NCBI GenBank assembly: GCA_018398765.1
Contig: JAHBMJ010002735.1
Location: 1 to 16,341 of the forward strand
Length of the DNA stretch: 16,341 nt
Reading direction: 5' to 3'
Origin: Chromera velia
Lineage: Eukaryota > Sar > Chromeraceae
In this document: positions 1-8,125 of the stretch, piece after piece
Layout of the letters: each line of letters starts with the position of its first letter
Numbering within the stretch: the first letter of the stretch is position 1
Position numbers and translations under genes: made by a program
The notes under the pieces: model-generated
The model's input: the letters and a program-made list of their open reading frames with translations, nothing else
Database searches by the model: none
What the model was told of the DNA's origin: nothing

Positions 1-385
1 GCTGAAATCACTTTAATGCTCTTCTGCTTGTTGATGCTAGACTAGCAAGAAACAGAGGCAGTTCAAGCTTCTTTCCAGAAATAATAATCATTGTTAAGCC
101 TAGACGGTAGCCACCTTTTTTTTTTTTTTTTTTCGGAAGCCACTTTTTTTCGGTACGACGCGCGCGGTGCGCGGCCAGGTTCTATATCTATGCGCGGTGC
201 TAAGGGGCATGGGCGGGCCCGCTTGCGTATTTGCGCTAAATACAGAACATTTAAATAAAACGAAATCATTTATTTCTATAATTATAGAGGCTGGAGCTAA
301 GTAGAAGCCTGTTTATCAGTACTTCTACATAGACTACCTTTCATGGGGGTATACATCACATCAAAAGATCTTTTAATTCTTCCTG
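1..385 (-). repeat. pseudo-LTR-like direct repeat, left (3') copy
   Basis: Bases 1-385 match 6825-7213 almost base for base, with scattered substitutions and a length difference in the T-tract near 115-133. The unit contains a GC-rich block (about 157-228) and a 7-bp hairpin at 301-327. It starts at base 1, so the true repeat probably extends beyond the window and may include a second hammerhead there. It lies downstream of the RT on the coding strand, as expected for the 3' pseudo-LTR of a PLE. Confidence 0.88.
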
Positions 386-415
386 TAAAAAGAATTAAAA
401 ATACCCCCATGAAGG
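337..415. repeat. nested hairpin at the inner edge of the left pseudo-LTR
   Basis: The outer arms 337-352 and 401-415 are complementary over about 15 bp (CATGGGGGTAT against ATACCCCCATG plus flanks). Inside them 371-381 and 390-400 form an 11-bp A/T-rich stem. The outer left arm is inside the repeated unit; the outer right arm is unique to this copy. Confidence 0.7.
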
Positions 416-492
416 TCCAGCTGATTATTATGCAGCAGCAGCTGCTGAAATACCAATTAATATTCACTCACAATTGATTACTTCCAAAAACA

Positions 493-498
493 TTTATT
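493..498 (-). promoter_or_regulatory. polyadenylation-signal-like AATAAA
   Basis: AATAAA on the minus strand, about 17 nt after the TGA that ends the RT frame at 515. Position and orientation suit a 3' end signal for the PLE transcript, but a hexamer in AT-rich DNA is weak evidence. Confidence 0.3.
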
Positions 499-514
499 AA
501 TTTTCATTTTTGAG

Positions 515-2887
515 TCAACGTCCAGCTGCCTGTTTCTTTCTGATGTTTTTCTTCCATTCACTTTTCAACATAGAGAGCAGGTTCGGAGGGTTGCGTCGTG
601 CAACCATAATACGGCAAGCTGTCTTTCTTTGGAGCTGACGTCTAAAGAAACCAACAACAGGATCTAGTTGAGTAGATCCTTATACCTTAAAGAAGAGATC
701 ATTAGATCTTTTCTGCATGCTCGTTGCTTCTTTTAAGGGGTTATCGGCATTTTGCACAGCTCGCACTGCTTCAGCTCTCAATCGGTCGATAGAGGTGAGG
801 ACTTTCTTTCTTTCTTTCTCTCTGTCTCTGCTTGCTTCTTGGAGAAGGAGGGGGAGGGGGTATCCCCTCCACATAAAACGCAGGAGAACCTCAACCTGCT
901 CCTTCCTGAAAACTGCTTCGCGTGTACAGAGACGCAGACGTCAGATTAATTCTGCTCTCACCAGTGACAGTTTCGTTCGCTTTCTGTGCACTGATGTCCA
1001 TGCCAGATATTGATGTGCATTCAGTGCCTTTGTGTGAGGACGAACCTCCAAGGCAATGAATTCCCCCTCCCAGCGCGCTGCCCACAGCTCTACATCAAGG
1101 TGGATGATGAGTGTGTGGAATAAGTCCTTTGCTGCCACTATTGAGTAACTGCCAAAGCGCAAACGTGTGTGTGGGTCTGTGCATGTGAAGAAGGTGTCAA
1201 GAAAAGAAACCAGGGCTTCCTTTGTACTGTTAATCCATTCAAGCAGTGCATCATCAATGTAACGGTCATATTCATTCAAGGCAGAGGGCTTGCTATCACT
1301 GAACAGAAAACCTTCGAATGCATGCGCCAATACCAGCTTCGCTATCTCTCCACCTGCCGAAGAACCCATTGGCACACCCCCTTTCTGTTTGAAAAAAGAA
1401 ACGTTCCCTTCTTTATCGGTATACTGAAACACGACATGCAGCAGAAGCCGAAACATGGCTCTCCAAATGGCAAGGAATTGATTCTCTCTCCATTCTTTTG
1501 GCTCGTAAGGCGGGCGTTCCTTCTCTATGTGCGGGAGCATGTTCCTGCAGAAAAACTCTTTGTTCTCGTTTAAAACTTTGAACAGAACTTCAAGGATTTT
1601 TGACTGGTCCAGGGAGGTGTATAGGGAAGAAACATCGGCAGTGGTGAGGAAGGAAGAAGCGTGAATTCTTTCCCCTTCGTACTTTCTAACTATCTCTGCA
1701 GATGCGATTATGTGCTGGCTGTGTGCTGTGGAAAAAGGCTGTAGTGTGATGGACACAATGCGATGTAGAAGAGAGAAGAGTGAGGAGCAAAGAGGGATGA
1801 TTGGACGCCCCACGATCGGGTTTTTGTGGATCTTGATAATCATAAAAAATTCAGGGAGCATGGCGTACTCGATCTGCGCTACCGTTTCCTTCCTTACATA
1901 CAGAGAGAAAGACAAATCAAGGAATTCAAGGCAGTCGGCCAGTTCGCACACAAGCTTCTTCTCTTCCTCTATAGGATTACATGAGATCTTCTCGTATGCC
2001 TCAGGGTCCCCGAGTTGCCTCAGGGCTTCCTTGTCATACCAGACTGGGCCAACTGCACCCACTTCTATTCCCTTGTCCGTCATTCCCACCCTTATCCTCA
2101 TGCCGAGCGTTTCTATTACATTCATCACGTGAGGAGAAAGGTTAGATTTGGCAGGCAGAAAGAGAGAGAGACCCATCTCATGCATTGCATCGATCAGAGG
2201 TTTGACTGACAATTGTGACAGCGTAGACTGGTCAATGTCTTTCTTGTTTATCCATCGACCCGAAGAGGAGAAAAGACGCGGCGGGCCTTCATTTGTTCTT
2301 CCTCGCTTCTCAAAGAAATTCTTCCATTCTGCTGTGCAAGCCAGCTCGTTCAGACTACTTTCAAGTTCCGATTGCAATTTATGTAGAGGCATTGGAGCAT
2401 CTACTAGAAACTTTACCCCCCGTGTGAGGAGCTCTTTCTCTGTAGAGGACAGCTCGCTGGGTTCGATACCAATCGCATGCCAACACGACGGCAGAAGGTT
2501 TGCCTCTGCAGTCGGAACAGGGAGTCCCAGCCAGGTCTCGTTCATAAAGCTCTTCACAATCTTTTCTTTCTCCTTTTCCGTTTCCGCTCTCAATGACATA
2601 AGTCTCATGACACATTCATGCCGAAGATTAGCGTGGTTGATCCCTTTCCAGTCTGTGGAAGAGATTCGTGAATGTAGATGGGAGGAAGACGACAAACGAG
2701 CCGTTTTCGATAGGGAGGAAATAAGAGGGGAGGAAGAAGAAGAGGAAGAGGAGAAAGCCTAACGAGAGGAGGCGAGGGCTGCAACAGCATCATTTGAAAC
2801 ATTCTCTTCTAGATGGAGGGCATTCATATAGAAAGACCGTGCACAGAAACTCATGGAGGATGAATTTGGCAGCAGGGCAGAGAGCAT
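515..2887 (-). CDS. Penelope-like reverse transcriptase, frame interrupted by TAG, TGA and TAA
   Basis: Numbering is from the ATG at 2887 (inferred; 791 codons to TGA 515-517). The longest uninterrupted stretch runs 2758-944. Motifs: IKIHKNPIVGRPI near 351; motif A TTADVSSLYTS (Asp 418); motif B QKGGVPMGSSAGG near 501; motif C YIDDALLEW, with YIDD at 543-546; and the PLE signature TKALNAHQYLAWTSVH near 619-634. In-frame TAG falls at codon 43, TGA at 649 (941-943) and TAA at 736 (680-682). Coding continues past them: after the TGA comes RLRLCT and then WRGYP, matching the usual PLE region after the RT, and after the TAA comes VARRNPPNLLSML, resembling the conserved pre-endonuclease segment. 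No GIY-YIG follows. Under the standard code the first in-frame ATG after the TAG is at 2608, and the protein would end at 941. RT identity is certain; whether the gene is intact depends on the genetic code and on the TGA. Confidence 0.85.
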
Positions 2888-3014
2888 TGCATACAAGACG
2901 GACAGTTTCTGAGAGTAGAGGGGAGAGGGGAAATATGGGCGGAAGAGTGGGTAGAAAGGTCGCACGTGAATCCTGTCATGGGTCTCTCTTTCGATCCTTG
3001 GAGATGAACGGAGT

Positions 3015-4472
3015 TCAACCCCTTCCTCCCCTACCTCCTCTGAGTGACCCTTGAATGGACCCTCGAAAGGAACCACGAAAGGCTCCCCAACTACCTCCTC
3101 TCCCCCTAGGCCCACCTCGTCCCCCCTATCCACCTCTGCTTTGTTGGTTCTGTTGGTGGAGCCTTGCAGGCGGAGGACCGTTCTGATGGAAGTACTGCTG
3201 GTGCAAACCCGACTGACCACCCTGTTGTGTGTATAAGGGGTGATACCCTTGGGCCTCGGGACCCTGGGGGTGATACCCTGGGATCTTAGGACCTTGGAGG
3301 CGATACCTGTGGACCTCAGGACCCGGGGGGCGATACCCTTGGACCTCAGGACCCTGGAGGCGATACCCTTGGACCTCAGGACCTTGGGGGCGATACCCCT
3401 GGACCTCAGGACCCTGAGGGCGATACCCATGGGCCTCAAGACCCTGGGGGCGATACCCATGGGCCTCAGAACCTTGGGGGTGATACCCTTGGACCTCTAG
3501 ACCCTGAGGGCGATACCCTTAGGCCTCGGGACCTTGAGAGTGCGGGTTTTAGCCTTGGCCAGCGTGGGTCTGCTGCACTGGAGCCTTAAAAGAGTGCTGC
3601 ATATGGCTGAAATTTCCATCTCCCCTGCCTGCTTCCCCGTCTGAGCGGAATCTTTTCTGCTGCTGCTCTGTTTTGCCTTCTATCTGCTTCCCTTCTGCAT
3701 TATGGTCTCTCTCCTGCAGAGCCGCTGAGGAGTTGGTGGGAGCATTTCTTTTCTGCCTGCCCTTGTGGTTCTCTGTCTGGCTTTGGTCTTTCTTCTGTCT
3801 GTCCCCTTTCTTCTTTTTCCGAGTGCTTCCCCCTCTTTTCTCTGCATCACCTGGGGGGGCTGATTCTTTGTGTTGACTTTTCTCTTTGGGGAGGGGGTGG
3901 GGGGCAGAGGTCGAAAGGAGGGTTCCGTCACCCTTTTCTTTCAGACGCGAGTCAACTTCCTGCTTCATGGTGTGGGAGACCGTGTGCTTGAGCGCTTGCA
4001 TGAGGGACATGAGCCCTCCAGGCATATGCTTCTCAATCTCTTTCTCGAGAAAGTTAAGTTCGTTTCCGTACCTCTCTACCTCCGTCTGAGCGTCGCGTAC
4101 CTCCATCGCCTTCTGTCTTACCCTCTCGCTCTGCGCCCTGAATTGGCGGAGAAGGATTGTGGGTACGACTGCATCGATGTGGGCGGCTTCGAAACCGGGC
4201 AGATCCTGAAACGCGCGAGCGTTCTTGTCTGCTACTTCGAGGATCTCAAGCGCATCTCTGCAGAAGGCCACGACCTCCCCAGATCTCGCCTCAATGCGAG
4301 CTTGCAGATAAACCGACAGAGGAGCACCAGTTATAATCAGTGGCTGCACGTCCCTTCTTACTTGTGGAGTGTCACTCCGAAACTCACTCCGCAAGTGAAG
4401 AGGAAAAGGAAGGAAAGGCAGAAAACAGGTTCTGTCAGTGCCTTCGTGCGCACTCCTTTCATTTCCGTTCAT
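3015..4472 (-). CDS. ORF-A: coiled-coil, Gln/Gly repeat and RGG-tail protein of the PLE
   Basis: Starts at ATG 4472, with an in-frame TGA 24 nt upstream, and runs 486 codons to TGA 3015-3017 if TAA at codons 308 and 318 and TAG at codon 449 are sense. Layout: residues ~50-110 hydrophobic and helical; ~111-150 heptad-like and charged, a probable coiled coil; ~180-280 highly basic, rich in Lys, Gln and Ser; ~311-412 about ten decapeptide repeats of the type QGPEVQGYRP; ~413-440 rich in Gln, His and Pro; ~440-485 RGG/RG tail. No family recognised. RGG boxes commonly bind RNA and coiled coils oligomerise, so a Gag-like RNA-packaging role is an inference. In the repeat, the TAA at 3519-3521 sits where sister units have CAA, CAG or His CAT. 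Under the standard code it would be a 307-residue protein ending at 3549, losing the repeats and RGG tail. Confidence 0.68.
3240..3540 (-). repeat. 30-bp coding tandem repeat, about ten units
   Basis: Ten imperfect 30-bp units, each containing GATACCC and CCTNGGGACC-like blocks on the plus strand. The 30-bp period preserves frame and encodes a decapeptide with Q-G-x-E-x-Q/H-G-Y-R/H-P on the minus strand in the ORF-A frame. Because the period is a multiple of three, other frames also stay open here, which explains long spurious ORFs on both strands. Confidence 0.9.
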
Positions 4473-5316
4473 TTTTTTTCTTCTTTGCCTTGCTCAATCG
4501 GCTTCCAACAGGCATTAGTCCTGTGAGGGCCATCTGAGAGAGCAAGGAGATAAGAGGGGATGAGAAGGCGAAGAGAGAAGTAGTCATCCTACGTTTCTAT
4601 TCCGTTTCATTTTTCTTTTACTCTTTTTTACTTTCTTTTCGTCTTTAACTTCAAATCTTTGAAATTCTTTACATTTTTTTTCTTTTTGTTTCTTTGTGGA
4701 ATGAGACTGTTGTTTTCTATCTCTTTTTCTGATAGCTGAGCGTTTCTCAGGAATTCGCACGTCTTATCAGTTAGGGAGGGTGAAAACTCTAGTTTCCGTT
4801 TTCTTTGCTTTCTTCCTTCTGAGAGGGGAGCATCGCCCTGGATCTCACCCCATATTTCTACAGACGAGAGAAAGAAGAGAGAAAGAAAGAGAGGAAATTG
4901 TCAGTTTCCCTTGCTGAGTATGTTTTCTCAGTTCCTTTTTTTCAATCTGAGAAGGGAGTGTCACTCAGGATCTCACTCCGTATCTCGAGACGAGAAGTTT
5001 CTCAGAGAAAGATCACTGAATGGCTTTACGACGTTCAGCCTTTTCCTTTCCCTATGTGTCGTCATCGTCGTTTCCTCTTATGTGTCATCATCAATTATCG
5101 GCCGTTGCCTCTTGTTCTATCGTTTCTTTCTTTTGTTTCTTCTTATATGTCGTCATCATTTACCGGCCGTTGCCTTTTGTTCTATCGTTTCTCGCTTTTT
5201 CCTGAATCTTTCTCTCTCGTTTCTTCTTTTTCTGAACCTCTCATTCTCGTTTTTTCTTTTTCTAACCCTTTCTCTCTCTGTATCGGCAACTTGAGTGTCA
5301 CTTAGCATTCACTCTG
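4473..5316. other. inter-ORF region of the PLE with dispersed motif and pyrimidine-rich tracts
   Basis: No convincing coding sequence. The plus strand is pyrimidine-rich (purine-rich in the PLE sense). It holds three of four copies of a ~50-nt motif (4818-4868, 4946-4994, 5285-5325; the fourth, 4360-4395, lies within ORF-A) built on GAGTGTCACTC followed by GATCTCACTCC-like sequence. It also holds a ~70-bp imperfect duplication at 5081-5215 containing CGGCCGTTGCC. On the minus strand a good 3' splice site (pyrimidine tract, then CTCAG at about 4534) precedes an ATG-started 24-codon frame ending at TGA 4459 with a basic KAKKKKNERK tail. It could be an alternative last exon of ORF0 or a short upstream ORF. 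Confidence 0.5.
5081..5215. repeat. ~70-bp imperfect tandem duplication
   Basis: Two adjacent copies share, in order, CTTATRTGTCRTCATCA, CGGCCGTTGCC and TTGTTCTATCGTTTCT. A partial third copy (CCTATGTGTCGTCATCG) precedes them at about 5052. No coding function seen. Confidence 0.75.
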
Positions 5317-6627
5317 TCAGTGAGACAACACGGAGAGGAGAGGGCAGATGGAGAGTAAAAAACGAGAGGTGGATACTGCATGACAGACCTTGTTGACTTT
5401 CTTCTGCACTTGGCTGAATTTCTCCTGTATAGCCGTTTAGATCAAGTCGAGGGAGGACTTGGGCATATATTTCATGGAGCTGGTGCTTTTCATGATGGCT
5501 TCCTGGGCCTTGCGAAGGCTGGGATGCCAGAATCTGGGGTCAAGGGGCAGCCCTTCCAGGTTCATCAACCAGACATTATCACTGTCGTAGGCTGAATTCA
5601 GACCTGTGGGGTTTGCTGTGGATGGCTGGGCTGCGGGTGGCTGGGCTTCGGGTGGCTGGGCTGCGGGTGGCTGGGCTTCGGATGGCTGGGCTCCGGGTTG
5701 CATTACAGCTTCCTGCTGTCTCTGCTCACCTTCCTGCTCCCTTCGCTCGTCTCCCTGCCCCTGCACTTGTCCTTACCCCTGCTCCTGCTCCTGATTGGGT
5801 GCCTGCGGGCGAAGTCTGTTCTCTTCCCCAACTTGCCTCTCTGAATCATCCTCGTCGTCGAACCGCAAATCATACCCCCCCTGCCCGTTGTTACTTTGCT
5901 CGATATGGGCTACCACATCCACATCCCGCAAGCTGCTACTCACACTTCCCCTTGACGCACGGGGCTCGACGCTTCGAAGTCCGTTCCCGTTTGCATTGCT
6001 GGGTTCTGCGAGTCCCCCCACAGGGGCAACCTCGACTGCTGCTACGGCTGCTGCAATATGCCCGTTCGCATCGGGCCCGTTGGCGTATGCACCTGCTCCG
6101 TTGCCGGGAGGAGCTGCCTGAATAGGCGCAGGGGCAGGATCGGAGACGGAGACGGGTAATGGGTGCAGATCTGAGGCTTCGGGGGAAGGAATGAGGCCGT
6201 ACTTTTAAGGGCGGGCTCTGACCTTAGCCAGGAGCTGGTCTGCACGGACGGGGAAGCGCTTGATCAGCTTAAGGTTTGTATCATCGATGATGGTGATCAA
6301 GTCGCCATCCACATCTTCGGTCTCGAGAGAGAATTTCCTGTTCTTCCAGTTAAAGACATTCTCGAGGATCAGATGGGGAGGGAGAGAACCGGCCTTTGCC
6401 AGTTGCTGAATAATGGAGGTGAGGAAACATGGCTGCTTCCCCAGGCCCAGCTCCCGCCTCTTCTCCTCATTGATCCCATCCAAAAGGAAAAAACGAGTCT
6501 GTCCTATTTAGATGCACTTATCGAAACGATGGAAAGTCCGCCCTGTGTGTACGATCTCTTTTGGGATAAAGTTCGGCAGGGGGATAAGATATTTATGCAG
6601 ACAAGAGTTGCTCTCCTCGTCGCTCAT
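5317..6627 (-). CDS. ORF0: first PLE reading frame, unknown function, four in-frame TAA codons
   Basis: From ATG 6627 (MSDEESNSC; chosen because it follows a pyrimidine tract plus CAG that may be a 3' splice site; another in-frame ATG is at 6720) one frame runs 437 codons to TGA 5317-5319. It is broken only by TAA at codons 40, 141, 285 and 397, with no TAG, TGA or frameshift. Residues ~1-140 look globular (FLTSIIQQLAKAG, NVFNWKNRKFSLE). Residues ~160-280 are low complexity, rich in Ala, Pro, Asn and Gly, then acidic. Residues ~285-340 are Gln-rich, with an AQPPEAQPPAAQP repeat. Residues ~345-410 are globular and charged (WLMNLEGLPLDPRFWHP, QEKFSQVQKK). The third TAA lies in EQEQG-TAA-GQVQGQG, a Gln-rich context. 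No family recognised. The end may be a splice donor near 5388 rather than TGA 5317. Under the standard code this is a pseudogene or a series of short ORFs. Confidence 0.6.
5618..5695 (-). repeat. 15-bp coding tandem repeat
   Basis: Five imperfect copies of GGCTGGGCTKCGGRT on the plus strand, encoding alternating AQPPA/AQPPE pentapeptides in ORF0. The period is a multiple of three, so several frames remain open. Confidence 0.9.
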
Positions 6628-6736
6628 TCTGAACGCGAGGACTGGAAAGAAGAAGAAACAAGGTGGAGGGTCGGTTGACTTAACTGATAATTGATTTGAA
6701 GAACACCTCCTCTTTGTCATGAACAGAAAATCCGAA

Positions 6737-6790
6737 AGCGCTCAGGTTCAACCGGTTTCGGGCTTATCAAGCCTCATCAGGGACAACGCT
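6737..6790 (-). ncRNA. hammerhead ribozyme, type I-like, short self-complementary helix III
   Basis: On the minus strand: CTGATGA (6780-6774), helix II GGCTT/AAGCC with a GAT loop, one extra C, then GAAA (6759-6756), a helix III region ACCGGT, and U at 6750 in a GUU cleavage triplet, with predicted cut between 6750 and 6749. Helix I pairs 6749, 6747 and 6746 with 6781, 6783 and 6784 (one A-C mismatch). After a UU/CUGAG internal loop it continues with 6740-6737 against 6787-6790 (4 bp). All core nucleotides are present. Deviations: the extra C between helix II and GAAA, and a GUU rather than GUC triplet. AACCGGTT is palindromic, so helix III could form between two RNAs, as proposed for other minimal hammerheads. 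Its place, 5' of the ORFs beside the pseudo-LTR, fits PLE hammerheads. Confidence 0.68.
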
Positions 6791-6824
6791 ATATAGAGTT
6801 CTAAGCTCCAGACTGAAGTCTTTC

Positions 6825-7213
6825 GCTGAAATCACTTTAATGCTCTTCTGCTTGTTGATGCTAGACTAGCAAGAAACAGAAGCAGTTCGAGCTTCTTTCC
6901 AGAAACAATAATCATTGTTAAGCGTAGACGGTAGCCACCTTTTTTTTTCTTTTTTTTTTTTCAGAAGCCACTTTTTTTTGGCACGACGCGCGCGGTGCGC
7001 GGCCGGGTTCTATATCTATGCGCGGTGCTAAGGGGCATGGGCGGGCCCGCTTGCGTGTTTGCACTAAATACAGAACATTTAAATAAAACGAAATCATTTA
7101 TTTCTATAATTGCAGAGGCTGGAGCTAAGTAGAAGCCTGTTTGTCAGTACTTCTACATAGACTACCTTTCATGGGGGTATATATCACATCAAAAGATCTT
7201 TTAATTCTTCCTG
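6825..7213 (-). repeat. pseudo-LTR-like direct repeat, right (5') copy
   Basis: Near-identical to 1-385, in the same orientation. The hammerhead lies 35 nt to its left, so the complete pseudo-LTR probably includes it; the equivalent part of the left copy lies before base 1. The copies diverge after the shared TTAATTCTTCCTG: the left enters a hairpin, the right a palindrome cluster. Confidence 0.88.
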
Positions 7214-7281
7214 CAGGAAGAATTAAATGCAGGAAGAATTAAAAGATTTTTTTAATTCTTCCTGCAGGAAGAATTAAAAGA
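7195..7281. repeat. palindrome cluster at the outer edge of the PLE
   Basis: The perfect 22-bp palindrome centred on CTGCAG (AATTCTTCC/GGAAGAATT arms) occurs twice, at about 7203-7224 and 7254-7275, with a half-copy between them, all bordered by AAAGATC or GATCTTT. It marks where the right repeat passes into unrelated AT-rich DNA and may be the 5' end of the element. Confidence 0.75.
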
Positions 7282-8125
7282 TCGGACTGTATATATAGGT
7301 ATGTGAGTTATTTCTTAAAAGCTCAACAAGGCGGTCCCCAAGGTAATGAAAATATACTAAAGATCTAACTAAAAATAGTGAAAAGTTTTGGGCTTAAGAT
7401 TTTTTTTCTTTGCTGCTAATTCTTTTATAGTTTTTATAAGCTCTTATGAGTGGTAAACAATGAGTCAAAAGGTTAAATAATACACTCTAATGGTTGGCCA
7501 TATAATTTGATATGATAGTTACTGTTTTTCTAATGATTTGTCAGACTCTCTCTTTTTTTATTGTCTAAAATCTTGGGAAACAGACCTAGGAGGCTATAGG
7601 CAGGCCACCTGATATCGTGCCAACTAACAGCCGGTATGTTGGGATGTGCTATGCATATACACAAACCCTCAAGTGATGATTGAGGGTTTTTTCATGCATG
7701 CCGCGTCCCCATACATGAGAGGCGGATCTAACCTAGTTTGTCAAACCCTCAAGTCATTTTTCGAAAGCCTTCTGCAAGAACAAGGTGGGGCAGCGACGCC
7801 AGGAGTCCGCCACAGCTTGTAGGATTTGCCGAGCCTATCCGAGCCTTGATCGACGTATACGTATATATACGTAAAGACACCCAGTTGAGTTTCATGAGCA
7901 AACCATACATAATTCTAAAATGCCACTGAGAGAGGCTGAGAGCCATCGTTCTGCCTGTGAGTCTGGGACCAGTTGCAAGGGTCTTTGAAAGGCGCGCTGT
8001 GGAAATCATGGGTTACCAACTTTCGAACTCTCATTCAGACTGACACACACGAGTGTCTCACGTACAGCAACAGTCCTGCTGCTGTTCTTTGGTTTTCGTT
8101 GTTTCTGTTCGCGAGATTTTGTGCC
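7282..8125. other. AT-rich intergenic region, no gene seen
   Basis: No ORF with coding character. It contains a 10-bp hairpin with a T-run (7663-7692), a second AAACCCTCAAGT at 7743 exactly 80 bp after the first, and a palindromic TACGTATATATACGTA near 7858. The promoter and any 5' exons of the downstream plus-strand gene may lie here, but I cannot place them. Confidence 0.5.
7663..7692. other. hairpin followed by T-run
   Basis: Ten perfect pairs (AAACCCTCAA against TTGAGGGTTT), a 7-nt loop, then six Ts including the end of the stem. It looks like a bacterial terminator, but nothing else here is bacterial. It could be a Pol III stop, the end of a mobile element, or chance. Confidence 0.4.

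Larger units (their letters stand above)
1..7213 (-). mobile_element. Penelope-like retroelement with pseudo-LTR repeats and hammerhead, no endonuclease seen
   Basis: Seen: a minus-strand RT with PLE-specific motifs, two upstream minus-strand reading frames, a hammerhead-like fold just 5' of the first frame, and a ~385 bp direct repeat at both ends. Known: PLEs carry pseudo-LTRs and often hammerhead ribozymes. Most encode a GIY-YIG endonuclease, while Athena/Coprina-type PLEs lack it, and bdelloid Athena-derived 'terminons' carry extra ORFs including coiled-coil proteins. Inferred: this is a long endonuclease-minus PLE reading right to left. The left repeat begins at base 1, so the 3' terminus lies outside the window. 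No obvious telomeric repeat is visible at either junction. The alternative is a tandem or nested arrangement in which ORF0 and ORF-A belong to a different element. They share strand, spacing and the same kind of in-frame TAA/TAG codons with the RT, which favours one unit. Confidence 0.72.

Noticed and set aside
941-943. TGA as selenocysteine
   Set aside because: Some Naiad-type PLEs encode selenoproteins, but this position is normally Arg rather than Cys and I saw no SECIS-like structure by eye.
1169-2762. Plus-strand ORFs opposite the RT (1169-1573, 1710-2132, 2148-2762)
   Set aside because: They lie antisense to a clear RT with conserved motifs and have no recognisable features of their own.
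3240-3500. Plus-strand repetitive ORF (LGTLGVIPWDLRTL type)
   Set aside because: Product of a 30-bp repeat that keeps several frames open; the minus-strand frame is continuous with ORF-A and an RGG tail.
1-7213. Interpretation as an LTR retrotransposon
   Set aside because: The RT has PLE signatures (IKIHKN, HQYLAWTSVH) and there is no protease, RNase H or integrase between the repeats.
7663-7692. Rho-independent bacterial terminator
   Set aside because: The surroundings are eukaryotic and no gene ends here.
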